Notes: generated by a model from the letters alone, not told the origin. DNA of 64,000 nt from Bradyrhizobium niftali (GCF_004571025.1 NZ_SPQT01000022.1:96811-160810); one strand, 5' to 3'; positions 16,896-25,041 are shown, numbered from the stretch's first letter. Program-made: numbers and translations.

Positions 16896-17870
16896 AGTGC
16901 CAAAGAATTTTCTTATAATGGCCCCGGCCATGCGGCGGCCCAGCTGCGGCATCTGACGATCCGGCAGCTTCGCTCGCTCGCGGCGCTTTCGGCCAAGGGC
17001 AGCGTGACGGCGGCCTCCGGCCATCTCGGGCTGACGCAGCCGGCCGTGACCCAGCAGTTGCGCCAGCTTCAGGACCTCGCCGGCCTGCCTTTGGTGCAGC
17101 GGACCGGCGACGGCATGCTGCTGACGGAGGCGGGCAAGGAGGTTCTGGCGCTCGCCGAACGGGTCGAAGCCGCGATCATGGACTGCCAGGGCGCGCTCGA
17201 CCTGCTCGCCGGGCGGACCGGCGGCACCGTGCATCTCGGCGCGGTCTCGACCGCGAAGTATTTCGTCCCGCATGCGATTGCGGCATTCACCAAGCGGTAC
17301 CCGAAGATCGAGATCAGACTGACCATCGGCAATCGCGAGGAGATCCGCGAGGCCATGCACGGCTACGACCTCGATTTCGCGGTGATGGGTCGGCCACCGG
17401 CCGACGTCAGCGTCGACGTCCGTCAGCTCGGGCGCAATCCGCACATCATCGTCGCGCGCAAGGGGCACTGGCTGGAGAAGGATTCCGGCCTCAGCCTGAC
17501 CGACCTCGTGCACGAGACCTTCCTCACCCGCGAGCTGGGATCGGGCACGCGCACGCTCATGGAGGGCATGTTCCAGAAGTCGGACCTCGAGCCGGTCATT
17601 GGCATGGAGATGAGCAGCAACGAGACCATCAAGCAGGCGGTCATCGCCGGGCTCGGCGTCGCCTTCATCTCGGCCCACACCGTGGCGCACGAGCTTGCCG
17701 AGGGCCGCCTGATCGTGCTCGACGTCGCCGGCCTGCCGATCGTGCGGCAATGGTACGTGATCCGCCGCAGCGACAAGGTGCTGCTGCCGCCGGCGCAGGC
17801 GATGTTCGATTTTCTGGGCTCGGAGGGGTCGAACTATCTGCCCGACGTGCCGGAGTTCGGCGAGCGCTAG
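16893..17870 (+). CDS. cbbR: LysR-type regulator CbbR
   Basis: 325-aa LysR transcription factor. The N-terminal winged HTH (about residues 20-80: IRQLRSLAALSAKGSVTAAS, LGLTQPAVTQQLRQLQ) precedes a periplasmic-binding-protein-like effector domain (about 105-310). CbbR proteins sense metabolites such as RuBP or NADPH and activate the adjacent cbb operon. It is transcribed away from cbbF, the classical layout. The ATG at 16893 follows the AT-rich operator region, with a purine-rich AAGGAAAA upstream. Confidence 0.92.
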   Translation: MSAKEFSYNGPGHAAAQLRHLTIRQLRSLAALSAKGSVTAASGHLGLTQPAVTQQLRQLQDLAGLPLVQRTGDGMLLTEAGKEVLALAERVEAAIMDCQGALDLLAGRTGGTVHLGAVSTAKYFVPHAIAAFTKRYPKIEIRLTIGNREEIREAMHGYDLDFAVMGRPPADVSVDVRQLGRNPHIIVARKGHWLEKDSGLSLTDLVHETFLTRELGSGTRTLMEGMFQKSDLEPVIGMEMSSNETIKQAVIAGLGVAFISAHTVAHELAEGRLIVLDVAGLPIVRQWYVIRRSDKVLLPPAQAMFDFLGSEGSNYLPDVPEFGER

Positions 17871-17881
17871 CCCGCCGGTGT

Positions 17882-17974
17882 TCAGACCATCAGCTTCATC
17901 GCAATCGTCGCCGCGAGAATGACGATGATCTGAAGCAGGCGCTCTGTCGTGAAGATGCGGTTGAAGGTGGTCAT
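17882..17974 (-). CDS. 30-aa single-TM micro-protein
   Basis: A very short frame starts with ATG at 17974 and ends with TGA at 17882. The product begins MTTFNRIFTTERLLQ, continues into one hydrophobic helix (about residues 14-28), and ends MKLMV. A G-rich stretch lies about 6 nt before the start. Short length makes it uncertain, but the basic/polar head plus clean TM segment looks like a genuine small membrane protein. It converges with cbbR, 11 nt from its stop. Confidence 0.45.
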   Translation of the reverse strand: MTTFNRIFTTERLLQIIVILAATIAMKLMV

Positions 17975-18127
17975 CGCTCGCCCCCGGCCGACGTGAAGGA
18001 GATCCGGGCGACTTGCTATCATGCGCAGGCGCCGGGGTAACCCCGTAGTCGCCACGGATTCCGCTCCCGACCAGAACCGGCGATCGCCGATGTTCGCCGC
18101 CGACCTCCTTGCGGCGATGGTTAACGA

Positions 18128-18337
18128 TCAGGCCGCGCGCGAAGCGGCGTAATCCATGTGCGTGGCGAAATAAGCTTCCAGTTCCGACAGCGCCCGCGCT
18201 TCCCAATCCCTCGCCTGCTCCAGCAGCGACCAGCTCTGGCCCGGGCGGAATGCAGCGGTCTGGCGATAGAGCGATGCGATGCCGCGATAGCGGCGCACGT
18301 TCTCCAAGATGGCGTGCCCGTTTGCTTGGCCGTTCAT
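18128..18337 (-). CDS. small ENVRRYR-motif hypothetical protein (paralogue of 5356-5568)
   Basis: 69-aa product. The core ILENVRRYRGIASLYRQTAA, followed by RPGQSWSLLEQA and ALSELEAYF, matches the 5356-5568 product closely across its length. GAGGGAG lies 11 nt before the ATG at 18337; the frame is open to 18382 but lacks a better start. The conserved Arg/Tyr/Trp pattern indicates a small helical fold under selection. Function unknown. Confidence 0.65.
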   Translation of the reverse strand: MNGQANGHAILENVRRYRGIASLYRQTAAFRPGQSWSLLEQARDWEARALSELEAYFATHMDYAASRAA

Positions 18338-18475
18338 GTCCGAAAACTCCCTCGTCATTCCCGGGGGAGAAATTGCGGCCAAATCTTTTTCGAAAAGTTA
18401 GCGGCGCACGGCAAGCGCGCGAATGGTTGCCGGACTGTTGCGCGGGCGCAACGTCGGCGCGCGCGCATCGCCGAT

Positions 18476-18895
18476 TTATTGCGAATTCGTTGCCGCGCTC
18501 TCGCCCGAACGCTTCAGCCCGCCGCGGCTGATGATCGACATCGTTTCGCGGCAGAGATCGGCAAGGCCGATCAGGAGCACGGCGAGGAGGCAGAACAGGT
18601 TGATGGAATCGGTGTTTGCGCTGGTCAGCGCATTGAACTCGAAGAAGGGCGGCATGAACGCCCACCACACCAGCGGAACGGTGAGCAGCGCGGCGAATGC
18701 CGCCGCCGGCGCACCCGCGACAAGTCCGAGCACGAACAGGCTGGGCAGAAATGCCGCGAAATAGAGTTTTGCGCCGAGCGCGACGCAGATGCCCTGAAGC
18801 ACCGCCGATAGTCCGACGACGACTAGTCCCAGCAGAAACGCCTGCCACGACCATGGCCGTACCCGCGGTACGGCAAACAGCCCCGCACGTCTCAT
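18476..18895 (-). CDS. DUF4118-like four-helix membrane protein
   Basis: 139-aa inner-membrane protein with about four hydrophobic helices (roughly residues 17-38, 42-62, 64-82 and 98-114). The pattern resembles the DUF4118 sensor module found at the N-terminus of KdpD-like and other histidine kinases, here without a kinase domain. A strong GGGGGAGG precedes the ATG by 4-5 nt. The C-terminus (residues 118-139) is soluble. A stand-alone sensing role is possible but not shown. Confidence 0.65.
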   Translation of the reverse strand: MRRAGLFAVPRVRPWSWQAFLLGLVVVGLSAVLQGICVALGAKLYFAAFLPSLFVLGLVAGAPAAAFAALLTVPLVWWAFMPPFFEFNALTSANTDSINLFCLLAVLLIGLADLCRETMSIISRGGLKRSGESAATNSQ

Positions 18896-19023
18896 CAGCC
18901 TCCCCCTGCCGCCCGTTAACTGGGCCCGCTTGCGACCAAAGTACTACAGCGGCAGGAAAATCGCGAGGCGGAAAACGCATGCCCGGGCGTTTGGTAAACA
19001 GCCGCATCGCATAATTTTCACCG

Positions 19024-20217
19024 CTACTCGGTGGCCGCATAGAGCAGGCCCGCGACCGGCAGAGCGAGGCCGATTCCCGATGCGAGGGCCCAGCCGCCTT
19101 GCGCGAAGGCCCAGGCGCCGACCGCGGAGCCGGCAGCGCCGGCGGCGAAGAACGTCGCCATGTAGAGGCCGTTGAGGCGACTGCGATGTTCATGCCCGAG
19201 CGCGAAGATGGCGCGGAAGCCGAGCACCACGTTGCCCTGGACGCCGATATCGATGGCGATCGCGGCCACCACCAGGAAGGCCAGGTTCAGCATCGAGCCG
19301 GCCGCGCCGATGTAGGTCACGAGGAAGCCCGCGGCCGCGAGCAGCATCGCAACCAGCGTCGCGATGCGGCTATGGCCGCAGTCGGCGAGCCGTCCCGCGA
19401 TTGGCGCGGCGAACACGCCGGCGACACCGGCGAGGGCAAACAGCGCGATGCCGCGCTGGGAGAAGCCGAACTCGGAGGCGAGCTGAAGCGGTGCGACGGT
19501 CCAGAATAGCGTGAAGCAGCCGAACAGGCTCGCCTGGTAGAGCGCGCGGCGCCGGAGCAGCGGCATGGTGCGCACCAGATGCGGCATCGACAGCAGCAGC
19601 GTGCCGTAATGCATGCGCGCGACGGGCTTGCGCGTCGGCAGCACCATCCAGAGCACGGCTGCGAGCACGATCATCAGCGCGGCGGAGGCGAAGAACACCG
19701 CATGCCACGACGACGCGGCGGTGACGAAGCTCGACACCGGCCGCGCCAGCATGATGCCGAGCATCAGGCCGGTCGAGACGTTGCCGACGACGCGGCCGCG
19801 GATGGCCTCCGGCGCCAGATGCGCCGCATAGGGAATGATGATCTGCACCGCGACCGAGCCGAGCCCGATGAACAGCGCGGCGATCAGGAACGGCAGTGCG
19901 TGCGTCGCGAACGCGGCGGCGAGCAGCGCCGCGGCGCCGAGCGTGATGACGGAGCAGATCAGGGTGCGGTTCTCGACGAGATCGCCGAGCGGCACGATGA
20001 AGAGCAGCCCGGTGCCGTAGCCGATCTGCGTCATGGTGACGATCAGCCCGGCGGCGGCGTGCGACAGGCCGAGCGCGGCGCTGATCGGGGCGATCAGCGG
20101 CTGGGCATAGTAGATGTTGGCGGCGACCATGCCACAGGCCGCGGCAAGCACGAAGGTCAGGCGCTGCGACACCGCGTCCGGCTCGGGCGCGGTCTCGATG
20201 GTGGCATTCATCGTCAT
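19024..20217 (-). CDS. MFS transporter, 12 TM, under TetR control
   Basis: 397-aa major facilitator protein with twelve predicted helices. Motifs include ANIYYAQPLIAPIS in TM1, GLLFIVPLGDLVENR (motif A-like) between TM2 and TM3, and the central loop near residues 190-215. Likely a drug or metabolite exporter; the substrate is unknown. The ATG at 20217 has GGAG 9 nt upstream, and a GTG at 20223 is the alternative. A perfect 16-bp palindrome 20 nt upstream matches a second copy before the adjacent tetR gene, so repression by that TetR is very likely. Confidence 0.85.
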   Translation of the reverse strand: MTMNATIETAPEPDAVSQRLTFVLAAACGMVAANIYYAQPLIAPISAALGLSHAAAGLIVTMTQIGYGTGLLFIVPLGDLVENRTLICSVITLGAAALLAAAFATHALPFLIAALFIGLGSVAVQIIIPYAAHLAPEAIRGRVVGNVSTGLMLGIMLARPVSSFVTAASSWHAVFFASAALMIVLAAVLWMVLPTRKPVARMHYGTLLLSMPHLVRTMPLLRRRALYQASLFGCFTLFWTVAPLQLASEFGFSQRGIALFALAGVAGVFAAPIAGRLADCGHSRIATLVAMLLAAAGFLVTYIGAAGSMLNLAFLVVAAIAIDIGVQGNVVLGFRAIFALGHEHRSRLNGLYMATFFAAGAAGSAVGAWAFAQGGWALASGIGLALPVAGLLYAATE

Positions 20218-20235
20218 TGACACGGTCTCCAGAGA

Positions 20236-20257
20236 TTGGGAATGATCATTCCCTAAT
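20236..20257. promoter_or_regulatory. TetR operator upstream of the MFS gene
   Basis: A perfect 16-bp palindrome, GGGAATGATCATTCCC (20238-20253), lies 20 nt upstream of the MFS start and 15 nt past the tetR stop. A degenerate copy lies before tetR itself at 20900-20920. Confidence 0.75.
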
Positions 20258-20268
20258 ATGACAGGAAT

Positions 20269-20889
20269 TCAGGCGAGCAGTTTCATCGCGACGCCGACGA
20301 GGCGCGTCCCGTCGAGCGGCAGGCGCGCTTTGCCGACGACGCGCATTCCCTGCGTGATGCAGATCATCAGCCGCGCGGTGTCGTCGGCCGCGACATGGCG
20401 GGGAATCGAGCCGTCGGCCTGGCCCTCGCGAATGAGGCCGGCGATGAAGCTCTCGTTGGTCGCGAGCTGCGCATTGACGCGGGCGCGGACCACCGGATCG
20501 ACCGCGGAGAGCTCGACCGCGCTGCCGACCACGATACAGCCGCGGCGCCCCTCGCTGCCCTGGGAGTGCTCGACATAGGACAGCAGCACATGGCGCAGCC
20601 GCTCGCGGCCGTTCGCACCGCGCGCGGCCGCACCGCGGGTCTGCTCCCGTCGCACCGAGGCGTAGCGCTCGAAGGCTGCGAGGAACACGGCATGCTTGTC
20701 GCGAAACGCCTTGTAGACGCTGCCGGTGGCAAGCCGCATCGCGGCGGTGAGGTCTCCGATCGAGGTGGCATGATAGCCGCGCTCGCAAAACACCCGCACC
20801 GCCCCGTCCAGGGCAGTGTCCATGTCAAACTCCCGGGGACGGCCGGGTGGCTGAGCTATGTCTTGCGATCGGCGGGCGGTTTTTTGCAT
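20269..20889 (-). CDS. TetR-family repressor
   Basis: 206-aa regulator. The HTH spans about residues 24-70 (ALDGAVRVFCERGYHATSI, then LATGSVYKAFRDKHAVF), followed by the ligand-binding domain with a conserved RRGCIVVGSAVEL segment typical of the AcrR/YxaF-like group. It lies immediately upstream of the MFS transporter on the same strand. Matching palindromes precede both genes, which implies autoregulation plus control of the pump. The start at 20889 follows the operator directly, leaving a very short leader. Confidence 0.9.
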   Translation of the reverse strand: MQKTARRSQDIAQPPGRPREFDMDTALDGAVRVFCERGYHATSIGDLTAAMRLATGSVYKAFRDKHAVFLAAFERYASVRREQTRGAAARGANGRERLRHVLLSYVEHSQGSEGRRGCIVVGSAVELSAVDPVVRARVNAQLATNESFIAGLIREGQADGSIPRHVAADDTARLMICITQGMRVVGKARLPLDGTRLVGVAMKLLA

Positions 20890-20899
20890 TGCGGAATAA

Positions 20900-20920
20900 T
20901 AGGGAATGACTGTTTCCTAA
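20900..20920. promoter_or_regulatory. TetR operator upstream of tetR (autoregulation)
   Basis: TAGGGAATGACTGTTTCCTAA shares its AGGGAATGA half and TTCCTAA end with the palindrome at 20238-20253. It sits 11 nt upstream of the tetR start. Confidence 0.6.
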
Positions 20921-21029
20921 TCAAGACACCTGGTTGTGATCGGGGGAGAGACTGGCGGCCACAGCCCCGGCGTTGTCCTGGGGAAGGCCAGGACGACATT
21001 GGGGGTTTTGCGCGCACTCTCTCTACACC

Positions 21030-21107
21030 GTCATTGCGAGCGCAGCGAAGCAATCCAGAATCTTTCCGCGGTGGCAGTCTGGATTGCTTCGCTGCGCTCG
21101 CAATGAC
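21030..21107. repeat. palindromic repeat, type 1 copy 1
   Basis: 78-bp element with 29-nt inverted arms starting GTCATTGCGAGCGCAGCGAA and separated by a 20-nt centre. The same unit recurs at 21293 and 21540. Such elements are dispersed in Bradyrhizobium-type genomes. Confidence 0.9.
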
Positions 21108-21145
21108 GGCGTATGAGGCATCGACTTCGTCCTCCAAGTACAACT

Positions 21146-21262
21146 GTCATTCCCCGCCTTGTGCGCACTTGCGCACTGGGGCGGGGAATCCAGTACGTCG
21201 CAGTTCGATTCAATCACCGCCGTCTCGGAGTACTGGATCGCCCGGTCAAGCCGGGCGATGAC
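21146..21262. repeat. repeat, type 2 copy A
   Basis: About 117 bp bounded by GTCATTCCCCGC and GGGCGATGAC, with internal inverted segments (GAATCCAGTAC with GTACTGGAT; CGCCCGG with CCGGGCG). It recurs at 21409-21509. Copy A carries extra bases between its first two arms. Confidence 0.85.
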
Positions 21263-21292
21263 GCCGAGTGTGGGGCGAACTGTCTCCACACC

Positions 21293-21370
21293 GTCATTGC
21301 GAGCACAGCGAAGCAATCCAGAATCTTTCCGCGATGGCAGTCTGGATTGCTTCGCTACGCTCGCAATGAC
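21293..21370. repeat. palindromic repeat, type 1 copy 2
   Basis: Same 78-bp unit as 21030-21107, with a few substitutions in the arms. Confidence 0.9.
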
Positions 21371-21408
21371 GGCGTGTGAGGCAGCGACTTCGTTCTCCAA
21401 ATACAACC

Positions 21409-21509
21409 GTCATTCCCCGCGAAGGCGGGGAATCCAGTACGCCGTAGCTTCTCGATTCAATCACCGCCGTCTCAGAGTACTGGATCGCCCGGTCAAGCCG
21501 GGCGATGAC
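21409..21509. repeat. repeat, type 2 copy B
   Basis: Nearly identical to 21146-21262 apart from a shorter first loop. With copy 2 of type 1 it repeats the whole composite unit. Confidence 0.85.
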
Positions 21510-21539
21510 GCCGAGTGTGGGGCGAACTGTCTCCACACC

Positions 21540-21647
21540 GTCATTGCGAGCACAGCGACTTGTCCGCCGAAGCTTTAGCGAAGGCGGAAGCAATCCAGAA
21601 TCTTTTCGCGGTGGCAGTCTGGATTGCTTCGCTGCGCTCGCAATGAC
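21540..21647. repeat. palindromic repeat, type 1 copy 3, with 30-bp insertion
   Basis: Same unit as the other type 1 copies, but 108 bp long because 30 bp (21559-21588) are inserted in the left arm. The insert is itself palindromic (TCCGCC ... GGCGGA), a second kind of small element nested in the first. Confidence 0.85.
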
Positions 21648-21705
21648 GGAGCAAGGTGCATCGGCGTCATTCTCCAACACGCATCTCAACGTTACAGACA
21701 CGCCT

Positions 21706-22240
21706 TCCCGTCCTCGCGGCGCAATTCGCCCGAGCTTTGCTTCGTCTCTCCACCCTCTTTGTCCAAGAGGGCGCAGGGAAGGCCGGGTGCCAGCTGGCAC
21801 CCGCGGTCTGCTGCGCAAAAGGCACACGCAGAAACCGCACAGCAGCATACAGGTGTAGCCAATCACTCGGCCTTCCCTGCGCAGTGGTTGGACGGCTTAT
21901 GCCGTGCTCTCCCGGGAGCCGAGTTCGTTCTGGCCTCCCTCGCCTTCGCGGAATTCACCGGCACCGCGCCGGTTGACGCGACTGCCGCCTCCGCAAGAGC
22001 TTGACCGTAGCAACGACGGCCAGGACCACACGGTTTTGCCGTACGCACGGCCCGCCATTTCGCCGCGGTTTTCCCAGCCCTGTCGACGGAGCCGGAAACC
22101 TGCTGGCGAGACGAACCTGTCAGCGCCGTTCGTCCGCACGAAGCCTTGGGGCTCACGGAGAGCAATCCGCCCTGCCCGCAACTCTCGCGCCCGACGCTGC
22201 CGCGTCCACCGCAAGCCCGGCTCGCGAAAATGACGACCAC
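21706..22240. repeat. large structured non-coding element, probably a dispersed repeat
   Basis: About 535 bp with no convincing gene although several frames are open. It is rich in hairpins: CCCTCTT/AAGAGGG at 21753-21771, an 18-bp palindrome GGGTGCCAGCTGGCACCC at 21785-21802, and a long pairing of 21771-21789 with 21864-21882 (18 of 19). I recall similar sequence recurring in Bradyrhizobium/Rhodopseudomonas genomes, where it is often mis-annotated as protein. Repeat status could not be tested here; the folding is directly visible. Confidence 0.55.
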
Positions 22241-22357
22241 ATGATCGCCCCTCAAGGATGAGCCGGGATGGGCGACACATACGACAAATCCGAATTTCGG
22301 CAAAGTGGAATGTTTTTGCGCGGGCGGGTTGACAGGTCGGCGACACAGCCCGGTCCC

Positions 22358-22484
22358 GTAGCCCGGATGGAGCGCAGCGCAATCCGGGAAAGTGCCGCAG
22401 CCCGGATGGTGCGACGTGTAATCCGGGGGAGTGCCGGATGCCGGGCGAGCGGCCCCGGATTTCGCTTCGCTCCATCCGGGCTAC
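22358..22484. repeat. inverted-repeat element (GTAGCCCGGATGGAGCG type)
   Basis: The left end GTAGCCCGGATGGAGCGCAG is complementary to the right end CTTCGCTCCATCCGGGCTAC with one or two mismatches. A further partial copy lies in the middle (near 22400-22430). This is another common non-coding element of the lineage. Confidence 0.8.
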
Positions 22485-22516
22485 AAGGGAGAGAGCTCAC
22501 CCGGGCCACAGGAGCA

Positions 22517-23476
22517 TCACCCCTTCGGCCGCACCGGTGTCCCATCCGCCATCGTGGTGACGCCCTTGCGTTCGACGATCATCCCGTAGGCGCGGGGCTG
22601 GCGGTGGACGTCGAAATTGAAGGTGGTGCGCTTGTAGGAGTTGCAGAGATCGAGGTCGCAGCGCGCCAGCGCGATCTCGTCGCCCTTGGTGGTGCACGCC
22701 GCGACGATCTCGCCCGAAGGCGCGATGATGCAGCTGCCGCCGATGTGGTCGACGCCCTCCTCGAGGCCGGCCTTGGCGACGCCGACCACGAAGGTGCCGT
22801 TCTGGTAGGCGCCGGCCTGCATCACCAGGCGATTGTGGAACAGCGAGAGATCGTCGTGCTCGGGCGCGGGCGGATTGTGCACCGGCGTGTTGTAGCCGAT
22901 CATCACCATCTCGACGCCCTGGAGGCCCATCACGCGATAGGTTTCGCTCCAGCGGCGGTCGTTGCAGATCGCCATTCCCATCACGCCGCCGAAGGCATTG
23001 GTCACGCCAAAACCGCTGCCGGGCTCGAAGTAACGCTTTTCCAGATGCTGAAATTCGCGCCATGGCTCATGCTCGGCATGGCCCGGCAAATGGACCTTGC
23101 GGTATTTCGCGACGATCGCACCGCTCTTGTCCACCAGGATGGAGGTATTGTAGCGCCTGGTGACGCCGGCATCGACCGTCAGCTCGGCATAGCCGAGGTA
23201 AAACCCGATGCCGATGTCGCGTGCGAGGTCGAACAGCGCTCGCGTCTGCGCCCCCGGCATCTCGCGCTCGAAGAAGGCGTCGATCTCCGCCTGGTCCTCG
23301 AAATACCAGCGCGGAAAGAACGTGGTCAGCGCGAGCTCGGGATAGACGATCAGGTCGCAGCCGCAAGCCTTCGCCTGGCGCATCAACGCCATCAGGCGTG
23401 CCACGACCTCGGTCCTCGTCTCCGCTCGCGCAATCGGGCCAAGCTGGCCGGCCGCAATAGTCACAAATCTCGCCAC
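22517..23476 (-). CDS. N-carbamoyl-D-amino-acid hydrolase-like (nitrilase superfamily)
   Basis: 319-aa carbon-nitrogen hydrolase. The catalytic triad is Glu47 (VYPELALTTFFP), Lys127 (KYRKVHLPG) and Cys171 (ICNDRRW), close to the E46/K126/C171 numbering of the Agrobacterium D-carbamoylase. Other D-carbamoylase features are HNRLVMQAGAYQNGTFVVG and the C-terminal RQPRAYG. It would release D-amino acids, CO2 and ammonia from N-carbamoyl-D-amino acids. I start at the GTG at 23476, which has AAGGA 7 nt upstream and gives the family length; an in-frame GTG at 23512 lacks such a site. No hydantoinase is adjacent, so the physiological substrate is uncertain. Confidence 0.85.
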   Translation of the reverse strand: MARFVTIAAGQLGPIARAETRTEVVARLMALMRQAKACGCDLIVYPELALTTFFPRWYFEDQAEIDAFFEREMPGAQTRALFDLARDIGIGFYLGYAELTVDAGVTRRYNTSILVDKSGAIVAKYRKVHLPGHAEHEPWREFQHLEKRYFEPGSGFGVTNAFGGVMGMAICNDRRWSETYRVMGLQGVEMVMIGYNTPVHNPPAPEHDDLSLFHNRLVMQAGAYQNGTFVVGVAKAGLEEGVDHIGGSCIIAPSGEIVAACTTKGDEIALARCDLDLCNSYKRTTFNFDVHRQPRAYGMIVERKGVTTMADGTPVRPKG

Positions 23477-23726
23477 GCGTTTTTCCTTCGCTTCCTCGAC
23501 CTGCGTCGCCACGCGTTATCGCGCGGCGCGCTGTCGCGACCCGCCGACATGCAGATTCCGCACCTGTGGCGCTCGTCGCGCAAGGGCGGGCCGGCTTGCA
23601 CATCCAGTCGGGGAACCATCGTTGCCGTTTTGCAACGGTTCCCCACGGTCTGAAGCCGGACAAGAGAAACTCCCATTGCGGCCACGAACCCCGCTCACAA
23701 CGCCGTGAGACTACAGGGGAACTACG

Positions 23727-23951
23727 ATGCGTGCACAACGCGTTTGGAAAGTGAACGGGGCCGCCAGCATCGGGCAGCTTCAATCGCGACTGGACGATCT
23801 GAACAAGCGTCTCAGCCAGCTCGAAAGCCAGCATCCTGAGAACTGGAAGGTCGAAGAGCTCAGATCAAGCGCACTCAGCCTGTCGCGCGAGATCGACGAC
23901 ATCCGCTGTGCCGAGGCGACGGCGGCGCTGAGCGAGCTGCTGCGGAAGTAG
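23727..23951 (+). CDS. small coiled-coil hypothetical protein
   Basis: 74-aa helical protein with a strong heptad pattern (IGQLQSRLDDLNKRLSQLES...). AGGGGAA precedes the ATG by about 5 nt. Similar in style to the coiled-coil products at 965-1469, though not an obvious paralogue. Function unknown. Confidence 0.6.
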   Translation: MRAQRVWKVNGAASIGQLQSRLDDLNKRLSQLESQHPENWKVEELRSSALSLSREIDDIRCAEATAALSELLRK

Positions 23952-24017
23952 GCGGGACGGCGGCGATTCGGCGTTGCGTCGGGAACCAACATCCGCCGCC
24001 GCCATTTCCATCAGAGC

Positions 24018-24143
24018 ATGGAGCAAATCATGACCAGGCACCTGACGCGGGCCCATCTCGCGCGCGGCGTGGCCGGCGCGGTTTCCACGCTGGTCCTGTG
24101 CGCGACGGCGGCATTCACCATCGCGCACCACTTCGCGCTGTGA
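24018..24143 (+). CDS. 41-aa single-TM micro-protein
   Basis: A short frame beginning ATG at 24018 (MEQIMTRHLTRAHL) with one hydrophobic helix at about residues 20-37, ending HHFAL. A second ATG at 24030 could be the start. It ends 10 nt before the next gene on the same strand (24154), so the two are probably co-transcribed. The basic head and clean TM support it. Confidence 0.5.
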   Translation: MEQIMTRHLTRAHLARGVAGAVSTLVLCATAAFTIAHHFAL

Positions 24144-24153
24144 GGGATTTCGC

Positions 24154-24480
24154 ATGACATCCGACCCCGAGGAGTCGGTGAGACTGCAAGGTTTTGGCGA
24201 GATGACGTTGCGCACGGCGGTCGCGACGCTGATGGCGCTCGCGCCACGCGCGCGATCGGAGGCCGCCATCTTTCGCGTCCGCGACGGCTCGCGTTTGGCC
24301 GCGAGCGAGATTGCCGACCTCGCGTCGGACTGGGGCATGACGCCGATGGCGGAAGTCAGGTCGCCAAGGCTGGTCCCGGAGCAGCACTGGTCGGACGTCG
24401 TCCGCAGCATGGTGCGCGAGGCGCCGCTGCCGGCGCTGATGGTTGCTTTCCTGGTGGGCGTGCTGGTGGCGCGGCGGTAG
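24154..24480 (+). CDS. hypothetical protein with C-terminal membrane anchor
   Basis: 108-aa product. The soluble part (1-88) is a mixed helical domain with a FRVRDGSRLAASEIADLASDW segment. The last 20 residues are hydrophobic and end in two arginines, giving a tail-anchored topology. It follows the 41-aa TM protein by 10 nt and converges with 24490-24735. No domain recognised. Confidence 0.6.
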   Translation: MTSDPEESVRLQGFGEMTLRTAVATLMALAPRARSEAAIFRVRDGSRLAASEIADLASDWGMTPMAEVRSPRLVPEQHWSDVVRSMVREAPLPALMVAFLVGVLVARR

Positions 24481-24489
24481 AGCCGCGCC

Positions 24490-24735
24490 TCAAGCGGCGC
24501 GGGCCGATTTCGCGCGCTCCTCCAGTGCATTGATCGTCGACACGAGATTGTCACGTCGTGCCCGAAGGGTTGCCGCGAGCAACGGATAGGACGGGTGCTG
24601 CCTGTCGAACACCCCGGCCTTGGCCTCTTCTTCGAGGATGTCGGAATTCATGAGCTGAACGCGCCACCACAGATCCGCAATCAGCGCGCTAAGCCGAAGC
24701 TCTCCAGTGGAGCCGAAACGGGACACTTCTGTCAT
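24490..24735 (-). CDS. small helical hypothetical protein
   Basis: 81-aa product (MTEVSRFGSTGELRLSALIA...), mostly alpha-helical with a LEERAK-type tail. The ATG at 24735 has GAGG 8 nt upstream; a TTG four codons earlier is the alternative. It ends 9 nt from the convergent 24154-24480 gene. Function unknown. Confidence 0.6.
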   Translation of the reverse strand: MTEVSRFGSTGELRLSALIADLWWRVQLMNSDILEEEAKAGVFDRQHPSYPLLAATLRARRDNLVSTINALEERAKSARAA

Positions 24736-25041
24736 TGTTTGCCTCAACCTGAAACAGTCCCTCCGCTAGGGCCTGTGTTTGGTCCTGACTGAGCAAACGG
24801 AGTGCCAGGGCTGCAGGCGAGTGAGATGCGCCAACCTGGACGATCGCGCGGCCTGCACGGGGGCGATCGCAATCGGCATGGCCAAGGCGCATGGGTCGCG
24901 GGAGCCATGCCGCGCGCACAGACGTCCCTGCTCGGGCCAAATCGGCCGTGGACCCGCCCTGAAAATCGTTGCAAAAAGGCGCTCCCGAGGCGCCGGCGGC
25001 CGGTCCGCCAAGCCTCTGGAAAACGTCGACTTTTGGAAGAA

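Noticed and set aside
16884..19193. 769-codon minus-strand frame across cbbR and neighbours
   Set aside because: Antisense to cbbR, with shadow-type composition; cbbR and the small genes explain the region.
21030..21647. Possible CRISPR array from regularly repeated sequence
   Set aside because: Units are long palindromes of 78-117 bp with related spacers and no cas genes; they are dispersed repeats, not CRISPR.
21113..22303. Several open frames of 80-190 codons on both strands in the repeat region
   Set aside because: They consist of translated palindromic repeats (for example the recurring ASxxKQSRxPPRKDSGLL-type peptides), differ by repeat copy and lack ribosome-binding sites.
22268..23653. 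461-codon plus-strand frame
   Set aside because: It is the antisense shadow of the D-carbamoylase gene, whose catalytic triad is intact on the minus strand.
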